Origin: an uncultured Clostridia bacterium
Lineage (GTDB): Bacteria; Bacillota; Clostridia; Christensenellales; Aristaeellaceae
Length of the DNA: 9,517 nucleotides
Reading direction: 5' to 3'
Assembly (NCBI GenBank): GCA_946615785.1
Contig: CAMOIA010000039.1
Coordinates: forward strand, 1-9,517
Position 1 is the stretch's first letter. Every line of letters begins with the position of its first letter. The notes under the pieces are model-generated. The model worked only from the letters and a program-made list of their open reading frames with translations, was not told the DNA's origin and did not search any database. This document shows, in pieces, positions 1 to 6,654 of this stretch. The translations under genes and the position numbers were made by a program.

Positions 1-1746
1 GGATTTGCCGTTCGGAACTTCAGCGCTGTGCTGATTGTGATGATGCTTCTGTCGATGCTCCCGTTTTCTCCCATTGCGGAGGAAAGCACACTGCGCTGGG
101 GAAGCGCCGCGGATGAGATTGACCGGTACTGCGATACCGCATTTCAGTACTATCTTGAAGGAAACACGGCGGCGGCCTTCAGCTGCGTGAACGATGCGTA
201 TTTTAAGGTTTACGAGGTCACGGGCTTCGAGCGCCAGACCATGAGCTATATTTCCGGACCGCGGAAAAACGCGATGGAACTGCAGTTTTCCACCTGCAAA
301 GCGGAAGTGAGAAAGCCAAATGACACCGACGAGGTGCGCACGGAGGTGCGCACGGCCCTGCTGAAGCTGAAAACCATGGCCCGTGAGGACGCCAACAAAC
401 TGGCCCTCAAGGACGGCGAGGCGCTTACGGAGACCAAGTATTATTATGACGGCGCGCAGGTGCCCAGCGACCCCTGGCCCCAGTACGGCGGCGATCCGAA
501 CGCCAAGGTGCAGTACCGCAGCTGGGCGGAGGCCTATGAAAGCCTGGACGAGCTGCTGCACACCTCCTACCTTTCCTATAAGGGGCTGGATCTTGTGGCG
601 GCCGCGGACAATCTGAACACGGCGTTTTATACCGTGTATGAGGAGAGCGGCCTGGATCACACCGTGTATACCGATCTTTCCCAGGAGAGGCGTGAAGCGA
701 TCGACGAAAAATTTGCTTTTCTTCGTTCCATTCTCGCCCTTGGCCGCGAAGGCCTTTCCATCAAACGCTACAGAAACGGCATCGACGGTTTGCAGAGCGC
801 CCTGAAAAAGGCCTGCAGCGAGCTTGACGAGAAGGCGGACGCGGAAAAAGCGGCGGCGCTAGCCGAAACGCAGGCGGCTGCAGAGGCGGAGGCCGCGGAG
901 AACCAGAGCGACCCCGGGCTTCTGACCTTCCTTGCCTCCTTCGGCATTATCGTCAGGGAAGGGCTCGAGGCCATCCTCGTCATCGCGGCGATCATCGCCT
1001 ACCTTGTCAAAAGCGGAAACGCGAAAAACCTGCGCAACGTGTATATCGGCGCGGTGCTGGGCATTGCGGCGTCGTTTGCGGCTGCGGCCGTGCTGGCCTG
1101 GGCGAAAGCGCAGTGGGCTGGCGCGGGCCAGAGCCAGGAGGTGATCGAGGGCATCACAGCCCTGATTGCCGTGTGCGTGCTCTTCTATGTGAGCAACTGG
1201 ATGATCTCCAAGGCCGAGGCGGCGTCCTGGAGCCGCTACATCGACAACAAGGTGCAGTCCAGCGTGGAGCGCGGCAGCGGCTTTGCCCTGGCCTTCACCG
1301 CCTTCCTTTCCGTGTTCCGCGAGGGCGCGGAGGTGGTGCTCTTCTATCAGCCCATGCTCTCCGAAGGCCATCCCGGCATGGTCTGGGCGGGCTTCGGCGC
1401 AGGCTGCGTGGTGCTGGTGTTTGTCTATCTTGCCATCACCAAGCTCTCCATCAAACTGCCCATCAAGGTTTTCTTCACCGCGACGAGCATCCTGATGGCG
1501 ATCATGTGCGTCAGCTTCCTGGGCAGCGGCATCAAGGAGCTGGCGGAAGGCAGCGTGTTCGACGTCACGTTGCGCGTACCCGGCATTCCGGAAAACGACG
1601 TTTTGCAGGTGCTTGGCATTTATCCTTACCTTGAAACCCTTGTGCCGCAGCTGATTCTCAGCGTAATCCTGCTCATTACGTTCATGATCGCGCATTACCG
1701 CGGCAAAATGGACGCGCTGCGCAAGGAGCTGACGGTCAAAGCATGA
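1..1746 (+). CDS. ftr1: FTR1-family high-affinity iron permease with duplicated extracytoplasmic domain, 5' partial
   Basis: This is the iron channel of an FTR1-P19 uptake system in the cytoplasmic membrane. The frame is open from base 1. The first possible start, GTG at 28, has no ribosome binding site and would cut into the hydrophobic signal segment, so the true start is probably upstream. Counting from codon 28, residues 1-17 are the signal-peptide core. Residues about 37-265 form an extracytoplasmic helical region with two related copies (about 41-92 and 181-242). Residues 264-292 are Ala/Glu-rich and possibly coiled-coil. A seven-helix FTR1 domain spans about 300-556. Both family REGxE iron-binding motifs are intact: REGLE at 310-314 and REGAE at 431-435. 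The p19 gene follows after 77 bases, the classic pairing. Family assignment is secure. Which iron oxidation state is carried cannot be told from sequence. Confidence 0.93.
   Translation, partial: GFAVRNFSAVLIVMMLLSMLPFSPIAEESTLRWGSAADEIDRYCDTAFQYYLEGNTAAAFSCVNDAYFKVYEVTGFERQTMSYISGPRKNAMELQFSTCKAEVRKPNDTDEVRTEVRTALLKLKTMAREDANKLALKDGEALTETKYYYDGAQVPSDPWPQYGGDPNAKVQYRSWAEAYESLDELLHTSYLSYKGLDLVAAADNLNTAFYTVYEESGLDHTVYTDLSQERREAIDEKFAFLRSILALGREGLSIKRYRNGIDGLQSALKKACSELDEKADAEKAAALAETQAAAEAEAAENQSDPGLLTFLASFGIIVREGLEAILVIAAIIAYLVKSGNAKNLRNVYIGAVLGIAASFAAAAVLAWAKAQWAGAGQSQEVIEGITALIAVCVLFYVSNWMISKAEAASWSRYIDNKVQSSVERGSGFALAFTAFLSVFREGAEVVLFYQPMLSEGHPGMVWAGFGAGCVVLVFVYLAITKLSIKLPIKVFFTATSILMAIMCVSFLGSGIKELAEGSVFDVTLRVPGIPENDVLQVLGIYPYLETLVPQLILSVILLITFMIAHYRGKMDALRKELTVKA
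331..354 (+). repeat. Perfect 12-bp tandem duplication inside ftr1
   Basis: The 12-mer GAGGTGCGCACG occurs twice head-to-tail (331-342 and 343-354). It is in frame and encodes EVRT-EVRT in the extracytoplasmic region. It looks like a small slippage duplication, and no function is implied. Confidence 0.8.
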
Positions 1747-1752
1747 TGATCC

Positions 1753-1779
1753 GGGCGGCCAGCCCCGCGATGGCTGCCC
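1753..1779 (+). other. Intercistronic hairpin between ftr1 and p19
   Basis: Arms 1753-1760 (GGGCGGCC) and 1772-1779 (GGCTGCCC) can form an 8-bp stem with one G-U pair and an 11-base loop. It begins seven bases after the ftr1 stop and ends 29 bases before the p19 ribosome binding site. No T run follows, so it is not a convincing intrinsic terminator. It could stabilise a processed mRNA and help raise P19 above the permease, or be incidental in GC-rich DNA. Confidence 0.35.
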
Positions 1780-1823
1780 TGTCATAAACCATTGAAACTG
1801 GAAACTGTAAGGAGGAACGATTC

Positions 1824-2381
1824 ATGAAAAAGTTTCTTGCTCTTGTGATGGCTGCCATGATGGCGCTTTCCTGCGCTGCTGCGCTGGCGGAAGATGAAGC
1901 CGGCTTCCCGGAATATGACATCGGACCCGAAATGGACAACGAGCGTCAGGTTGAATTCTTCAACGTGTCCATGGTTTATTTCCAGCCCGTGGATATGGAG
2001 CCCGTCGGCGACAGCCTGCCCCGTGATCAGGCCAACCTGCACATCGAAGCGGACCTCTCCGCGCTGGAGAATGACCTGGGCTACGAAGTCGGCTCCTGGA
2101 TTCCCTATATGCAGATCGATTACGTCATCAAGAACGAAAACGGCGACGTCGTTGCCGAAGGCAAGTTCATGCCCATGGCTGCAACCGACGGCCCCCACTA
2201 CGGCGCGAACATCTATCTGCCTGACGCCGGCCTGCTTTCCGTCACCCTGACCTTCCACAGCCCCGCTGAAAACGGCTACCTGCTCCATGTCGACGAGCAG
2301 ACCGGCGTGACCGGCCGCTTCTGGACCGAGCCTGTGACCTCCACCTGGGAGAACTGGGAATACGTGCCCCAGACCTGGTAA
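1824..2381 (+). CDS. p19: P19/Tpd-family extracytoplasmic iron-transport protein
   Basis: The product is a secreted metal-binding partner of the FTR1 permease, 185 aa, typical for the P19/FetP/Tpd family (cupredoxin-like fold; characterised members bind copper and iron and are dimers). The start is firm: AAGGAGGA at 1809-1816 lies seven bases before ATG. Residues 1-22 are a Sec signal peptide ending A-L-A. Family signatures are visible: YFQPVDMEP (52-60), HIEAD (73-77), GSWIPYM (90-96) and FMPM-x4-DGPHYG (115-127). By analogy with P19/FetP, H73, E75, M118, H125 and H155 are candidate metal ligands; the residue assignment is my alignment by eye. The Cys at residue 17 is preceded by A-L-S, a poor lipobox, so membrane anchoring is uncertain. 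It sits between the permease and the DUF2318 gene, as in Campylobacter. Confidence 0.93.
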   Translation: MKKFLALVMAAMMALSCAAALAEDEAGFPEYDIGPEMDNERQVEFFNVSMVYFQPVDMEPVGDSLPRDQANLHIEADLSALENDLGYEVGSWIPYMQIDYVIKNENGDVVAEGKFMPMAATDGPHYGANIYLPDAGLLSVTLTFHSPAENGYLLHVDEQTGVTGRFWTEPVTSTWENWEYVPQTW

Positions 2382-2410
2382 TCCTTTCAAGGCACGAACA
2401 GGAAAAAACA

Positions 2411-2458
2411 GCCAAACTGGTACCGTCATCCCGCGGGGGCTGGCGGTACCAGTTTGGT
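2411..2458 (+). other. Strong 18-bp hairpin in the p19-DUF2318 gap
   Basis: Arms 2412-2424 and 2445-2457 are a perfect 13-bp inverted repeat. Pairing extends inward (2425-2428 with 2441-2444, one G-U) and outward (2411-2458, G-U), giving 18 pairs around a 12-base loop at 2429-2440. On the + strand no T run follows. On the - strand the stem is followed by a six-T run (complement of 2403-2408), so it resembles an intrinsic terminator only in that direction, where no gene needs one. The inner G-U pair becomes an A-C mismatch on the - strand, which mildly favours a + strand RNA role: a 3'-end stabiliser of an ftr1-p19 transcript, a partial terminator, or a dispersed palindromic repeat. Confidence 0.7.
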
Positions 2459-2478
2459 GCGGTCAAGGAAAACATGGG

Positions 2479-2497
2479 ACGGCGACGGGGCCGTTTT
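2479..2497 (+). other. Short hairpin followed by four T, possible weak attenuator
   Basis: ACGGC (2479-2483) and GCCGT (2490-2494) form a 5-bp stem with a 6-base loop. The T-stretch 2494-2497 follows, just before the ribosome binding site region of the DUF2318 gene. It is too short to call a terminator. It is noted because it follows the large hairpin in the longest intergenic gap of the operon. Confidence 0.25.
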
Positions 2498-2514
2498 GAG
2501 AAGGAATCACTGAC

Positions 2515-3816
2515 GTGGGGAGGCGTACCTTGCTCCAGTATTTTGTTTCTGTTACGGAGGATCTGACGATCACCGTGACGCTGATTACCCTGCTTCTGAC
2601 GCTCGCGAAGCGTCTGTGGGCAAAGCAGCCCTATGCCGTCGTGAAGGGCGGCGTCGTCGCAGGCAACGTTCTGAGCGCGGTTTTCGCTGCGGTCAAGAGC
2701 ACAACCAATTTAATCGATACCAACCGCTGGAATCAGTATTTCTTTTATTTCACCATCTGCATTTCCGTTCTGCTCATCGCGGTCCTGATTCTTTCGCTTG
2801 CAAAGGGCCGGCAGGAAGGCCCGCTGGCGCTTTCAGGGGCCGTCCTTTCGGCGCTGCTCATCGTCTTTTTGCTTCTGTATGAGCTTCCGAATGTCCTGAG
2901 CAACCCAAAGAATTTTTATACGGCCGGGAACGGCGTTCTTTCCGTGGAATTTCTTGTGCGTTTGGTCGGCTGGCTCGGCGCGCTCGTGCTGATGCTTCTC
3001 TACGCGCGCTTCCTTGGCAAATGCGCATTCAACATAAAGAAACCAGGCATCGTGCTCACGGTGCTTTCGTTTGGGCTGATCGTCAACAGCGTTCGCGATT
3101 TCGGCACGATTCTCGGCCAGTGGGTAACGCACGCGCGCTGGCTGAAATGGCCCATTGTGTATAACAGGTCCGATTACCCGTGGGTGTTTCCGTTCGTCCG
3201 GTTCACGGCGAACAATACCCTGCTCTTTACCCTGATCATCGCGGGGCTCGCCGTGGCGATCGCGCTGATCCTGTTTTTGCAAAACCTGCATATATCGGGC
3301 GACTATGCGAATCCCGCGCAGAAACGCAAGCTCCGCGCGCATTGCAGGCACAACCGCAGGGCGGCTGTCATGGCTTCTCTTCTGTTTGCGGTGAGCATTC
3401 TGAACCTTACGGTCGGCTATGCGGCCGTTCACAAAAAGGTGGAGCTTTCCGCTCCGGAAACCTATACGATTCAGGGAAACGATATCCTGATCGCCGTGGA
3501 GGACGTGAACGACGGCTCGCTCCACCGCTTTGAATACAAAACGGCAAACGGCGTGCAGGTGCGCTGGATCATCATCCAGAAGCCGAACAGCGCATCCTTC
3601 GGCATCGGCCTCGACGCGTGCGACGTGTGCGGCACGGCGGGATATTACCAGCGCGGCGACCAGGTGGTCTGCAAGCAGTGCGACGTGGTGATGAACATCA
3701 ACACCATCGGCTTTAAGGGCGGCTGCAACCCGATTCCGCTCGCATACCGGATTGAAAGCGGCAACATTGTTTTCAGTCTGGACGACATTCAGGCGGCGGA
3801 AACGAAATTCAAATAA
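2515..3816 (+). CDS. Polytopic membrane protein with C-terminal DUF2318 Fe-S-type cysteine domain
   Basis: This is a predicted electron-transfer or metal-handling membrane protein of the iron operon. Counting from GTG 2515, about eight hydrophobic helices lie at roughly 15-31, 45-61, 76-96, 105-122, 145-164, 178-192, 232-256 and 284-302. A soluble DUF2318 domain (about 310-433) follows. It has the family signature C369-x2-C372, C386-x2-C389 and the GGCNP motif with C404, plus DGSLHRFEY (333-341). Databases often name the family 'Fe-S-containing protein'; the cofactor is not shown by sequence. The start is ambiguous. GTG 2515 has AGAAGGA (2499-2504) upstream. TTG 2530 has GGGGAGG (2517-2523) at ideal spacing and would give a protein beginning MLQYF. 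The next permease starts 12 bases after the stop. The same family sits at this position in the Campylobacter p19 cluster. Confidence 0.88.
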   Translation: MGRRTLLQYFVSVTEDLTITVTLITLLLTLAKRLWAKQPYAVVKGGVVAGNVLSAVFAAVKSTTNLIDTNRWNQYFFYFTICISVLLIAVLILSLAKGRQEGPLALSGAVLSALLIVFLLLYELPNVLSNPKNFYTAGNGVLSVEFLVRLVGWLGALVLMLLYARFLGKCAFNIKKPGIVLTVLSFGLIVNSVRDFGTILGQWVTHARWLKWPIVYNRSDYPWVFPFVRFTANNTLLFTLIIAGLAVAIALILFLQNLHISGDYANPAQKRKLRAHCRHNRRAAVMASLLFAVSILNLTVGYAAVHKKVELSAPETYTIQGNDILIAVEDVNDGSLHRFEYKTANGVQVRWIIIQKPNSASFGIGLDACDVCGTAGYYQRGDQVVCKQCDVVMNINTIGFKGGCNPIPLAYRIESGNIVFSLDDIQAAETKFK

Positions 3817-3828
3817 GGGGACCGTATC

Positions 3829-5130
3829 ATGCTTTTCAGAATGATCAAAGGCGCGCTTTTCCGGCAGAAAGGGAAAATGCTGCTGATCGCGTTTACGATC
3901 GCGCTGGGCGCGTCGCTTGCCACCGGCATGCTGAACGTCATGCTGGACGTGGGGGACAAGGTAAACCAGGAGCTCAAGACCTATGGCGCGAACATCGTGG
4001 TCAAGCCCAAGGGCTCTTCGCTGCTTTCGGACATTTACAATGTGCAGGACGAGGGTGCTTCGGAGCTGACCCAGGCCTATCTTCGCGAAGACGAGCTTGG
4101 GAAGCTGAAAACCATCTTCTGGGCCTTTAACATCGTCGACTTCACGCCGTTTCTCGATACGCAGGTATCCCTTCCTTCCGGAAGCACGGCCAGACTGACC
4201 GGCGCGTGGTTCGATCATCACATGGACCTGCCAACAGGCGAAAGCCTTGACGCCGGCATCGTGAGCCTGAGAAGCTGGTGGGACCTGACGGACGGCAGGT
4301 GGATATCCGAAAGCGATGAAAACGCCCAAAGCGAGTTCATGGCGGGGTATCTCATTGCCCAGGAGCAGGGCTGGAAGGTCGGGGACAGCGTCGCCTTCGC
4401 CGTTCCAAACGGAACCAGGAACCTGACACTCGTCGGCATTTTTGACGCCGGCGGCGATGAGGACAGCCAGCTCTTTACGACCCTTGACACCGTGCAGGCC
4501 ATGACGGACCGGGAAAACAGGGTGGCCACCATCGAGGTGAGCGCCATCACGACGCCGGATAACGACCTTGCCCGGAAGGCGGCCAAAAACCCGAATCAGC
4601 TATCCTCGGCCGAATATGAAACCTGGTACTGCACCGCGTACGTCAGCGCCATCTGCTACCAGATCCAGGAGGCCATTTCCGATTCGGTCGCGTCCGCCGT
4701 GCGGCAGGTGGCTGAATCCGAGGGCGCCATCCTGGACAAAACGCAGCTTCTGATGATCCTGATCACCATTCTTTCGCTCATCGGATCGGCGCTTGGCATT
4801 TCCAACCTTGTGACCGCGAGCGTCATGGAGCGCGCCAAGGAGATCGGCCTTTTGAAGGCCATCGGCGCGCATAACCGCTCCATCACGGGCATGTTTATTG
4901 CCGAGATCCTCGTCACTGCGCTCTTTGGCGGCGTCGTGGGCTATTTCCTCGGCTTCGGATTTGCCCAGCTGATCGGTCAGAGCGTTTTCGGCTCGGCCAT
5001 CGAGATGAAGCCGCTGGTCATCCCGATCGTCGCGGCGCTCATCGCCCTGGTTACCGTCGCGGGCTCTCTCCCCGCCATCCGCATGCTGCTCAGGCTCCGC
5101 CCCGCGGAAGTTTTGCACGGCGGTCATTAA
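3829..5130 (+). CDS. MacB/FtsX-like ABC transporter permease (without FMN insertion)
   Basis: This is one of two paralogous membrane subunits of an ABC complex. ATG 3829 has AAGGGGA at 3815-3821, overlapping the previous stop. Topology is the MacB type: TM1 at residues 17-38, a large extracytoplasmic domain to about 300, then three helices (306-328, 352-378, 394-418) forming the FtsX domain. The cytoplasmic coupling motif ERAKEIGLLKAIGA is at 334-347, where the ATPase docks. MacB-type complexes generally transmit ATP-driven motion across the membrane rather than passing a substrate through it; whether that holds here is unknown. Two cysteines in the extracytoplasmic domain (C268, C276, in WYC-x7-C) could bind metal or form a disulfide. 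In the shared extracytoplasmic domain, VGDSVAFAVPNG runs straight into LTLVGIFDAGG, with no domain between. Its partners are the next permease and the ATPase at 6655. Confidence 0.92.
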   Translation: MLFRMIKGALFRQKGKMLLIAFTIALGASLATGMLNVMLDVGDKVNQELKTYGANIVVKPKGSSLLSDIYNVQDEGASELTQAYLREDELGKLKTIFWAFNIVDFTPFLDTQVSLPSGSTARLTGAWFDHHMDLPTGESLDAGIVSLRSWWDLTDGRWISESDENAQSEFMAGYLIAQEQGWKVGDSVAFAVPNGTRNLTLVGIFDAGGDEDSQLFTTLDTVQAMTDRENRVATIEVSAITTPDNDLARKAAKNPNQLSSAEYETWYCTAYVSAICYQIQEAISDSVASAVRQVAESEGAILDKTQLLMILITILSLIGSALGISNLVTASVMERAKEIGLLKAIGAHNRSITGMFIAEILVTALFGGVVGYFLGFGFAQLIGQSVFGSAIEMKPLVIPIVAALIALVTVAGSLPAIRMLLRLRPAEVLHGGH

Positions 5131-5152
5131 GGGCAAGGGAGGATTGAGGAAA

Positions 5153-6604
5153 ATGTCAAAGAGAGCAATGTTTCTGCGCATGGTCACCGCGTCGCTTCTG
5201 CGCAGGCGGTCGCGCATGCTCATCGCGCTTTTGTCCATCGGCATCGGCGCGACCATCCTCTGCGGTCTTTTAACCATTTACTACGACGTACCGCGGCAGA
5301 TGGGCGCGCAGTTCCGCAGTTACGGCGCGAACGTGATCCTGCTTGCAGACGGCGCGCCGTCCCTGACCCATTCGGCGGTGCAGGAAGCCATGCGGGCGTT
5401 TCCGGAAGAAAAAATCGTCGGCGCGACGCCCTACCGTTACGTGCGGATGGACATGGTATCCCGTCAGCAGTCGTTTACGACCGCGGGCACGGATTTTACC
5501 CAGGTGCAGAAAACCAGCCCCTATTTCAGCGTGGAAGGATCGTATCCTGAAAACCTGCGCGAGGTGCTTGTGGGCAAAGAGATCGCGGAGCTGATCGGCG
5601 TCAGGCTCAACAGCGTCATGGAGCTGACCTATAAGCCTGCGGAAGGCGCAGGCACACAGGATCAGGCGAACGCGTGGGGCCCCGGGGCAAGCCTTGCGGG
5701 AAGCGCTGAAGGCTGGGGCAGCGGACTTGTGAATGTATCGGCTGTCCTCGACGGGGAAGGCAGGATCGCTTCCGTGACCGTGGACGCAGCGACGCAGACG
5801 CCGGAGATCGGCGGACAGTGCGAAGAGGAAGCCTTCACCTCACAGTTCATCGGGCAAAGCCTTCCGATTGCGGATGTGGACGCCGTTTCGGGCGCGACGC
5901 TGACAAGCCATGCTGTGCTTTCGGCGCTCAACACGTCCGTGCGGTCGGACGCTGCGTCCAACCAGGCCAAAACGTCCAGCTTCCGGGTGGTCGGCATCCT
6001 GACCACAGGCGGCGAGGAAGAGGGGTATCTCTTCATTTCCGAGGCAGACATGGCGGCCATGACGGGTGACGCGGAAACGCTGGATGTGGTGGAAATGAGC
6101 GTAAGCGCTTCCGCGGAGGAACTGGACGGTTTTGTGGATGCCGTGGGACAGCAGGAAGGCGTGCGCGCACGCCTTGTCAAGCGTGTGACCCGTTCGGAAG
6201 CGGCGGTCCTGACCAAGCTGCAGGCGCTTGTGTTCCTGGTCACGGTGGTGGTCCTGCTCCTGACGATGATCTGCGTTTCCACCACCATGATGGCCGTCGT
6301 GACCGAGCGCCGACAGGAGATCGGTCTCAGGAAGGCGCTTGGCGCGTCAGACGGCAGCATCCGGGCGGAGTTCCTGGGCGAAGGCATGTTCCTGGGCCTG
6401 CTCGGCGGCGTGCTCGGCGGTTTGTTCGGCTTTGGCTTTGCGCAGCTGGTCAGCGTGAACGTGTTCGGCAGCTCCATTACGTTTCAGCCGCTGCTTCTGC
6501 CCATCGCGGTCATTCTGTCCATGGCGGTTTCGGCTCTTTCCTGCCTCTGGCCCATCAAGCGGGCGGTGCAGATTGACCCTGCCATCGTTCTGAAGGGCGA
6601 ATAA
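5153..6604 (+). CDS. MacB/FtsX-like ABC permease with inserted FMN-binding domain
   Basis: This is the second permease of the ABC complex, 483 aa. I chose ATG 5153 because AAGGGAGGA (5135-5143) lies nine bases upstream; the in-frame TTG at 5144 abuts that site and is unlikely. TM1 is at residues 20-42 and the C-terminal helices at about 355-380, 405-431 and 445-465, with the coupling motif ERRQEIGLRKALGA at 385-398. The shared YGANV motif (57-61) and GILTTGGEEEGYLF (281-294) align with the neighbour permease. Between them lie about 110 extra residues (about 163-275) that look like an FMN-binding (NqrC/RnfG-type) domain, with D243-A-V-S-G-A-T249 followed by LTS. In that family ApbE attaches FMN to the Thr by a phosphoester bond outside the cytoplasm, which fits this location. 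The permease call is firm and the flavin domain call strong. Confidence 0.92.
   Translation: MSKRAMFLRMVTASLLRRRSRMLIALLSIGIGATILCGLLTIYYDVPRQMGAQFRSYGANVILLADGAPSLTHSAVQEAMRAFPEEKIVGATPYRYVRMDMVSRQQSFTTAGTDFTQVQKTSPYFSVEGSYPENLREVLVGKEIAELIGVRLNSVMELTYKPAEGAGTQDQANAWGPGASLAGSAEGWGSGLVNVSAVLDGEGRIASVTVDAATQTPEIGGQCEEEAFTSQFIGQSLPIADVDAVSGATLTSHAVLSALNTSVRSDAASNQAKTSSFRVVGILTTGGEEEGYLFISEADMAAMTGDAETLDVVEMSVSASAEELDGFVDAVGQQEGVRARLVKRVTRSEAAVLTKLQALVFLVTVVVLLLTMICVSTTMMAVVTERRQEIGLRKALGASDGSIRAEFLGEGMFLGLLGGVLGGLFGFGFAQLVSVNVFGSSITFQPLLLPIAVILSMAVSALSCLWPIKRAVQIDPAIVLKGE
5708..5938 (+). other. FMN-binding domain with SGAT flavinylation motif inside the permease
   Basis: Residues about 186-262 of the second permease follow the FMN-binding pattern: an opening Gly-rich strand (GWGSGLVNVSAVLD), a GRIASVTV strand, a TPEIGG turn, FTSQFIGQ, then DAVSGATLTSHAVLSALN. 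The predicted flavinylated residue is Thr249 (codon 5897-5899). The domain is complete, in frame, and matches its host gene in base composition, so it looks like an established fusion rather than a recent insertion. No ApbE flavin transferase is encoded in the window, so one would have to be elsewhere in the genome. Confidence 0.85.
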
Positions 6605-6654
6605 AAGCGCAAATCAATTTGAAGCGGCGCCAGCCGCCTTTGGAGGATGAATCC

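Noticed and set aside
28..30. GTG at 28 as the true start of ftr1
   Set aside because: No ribosome binding site precedes it, the frame is open to base 1, and it would remove the N-terminal part of the signal peptide.
859..1785. A 308-codon open frame on the - strand under ftr1
   Set aside because: It is antisense to the well-supported FTR1 domain, with His/Arg/Asp-rich composition and no family motif.
2405..2460. T-box riboswitch, suggested by TGGTACCG in the p19-DUF2318 gap
   Set aside because: The match covers only part of the T-box consensus. There is no room for stem I or a specifier loop in a 133-base gap, and the downstream gene is not amino-acid related.
2833..4329. A 498-codon open frame on the - strand
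   Set aside because: It lies antisense across the DUF2318 gene, the 12-base junction and the start of the first permease. Its product is rich in Arg, His, Gln and Asp with no recognisable domain, as expected from the complement of GC-rich coding DNA.
5662..6477. A 271-codon open frame on the - strand under the FMN-permease
   Set aside because: Ser/Pro/Arg/Thr-rich translation, antisense to a gene with clear motifs; a composition artefact.
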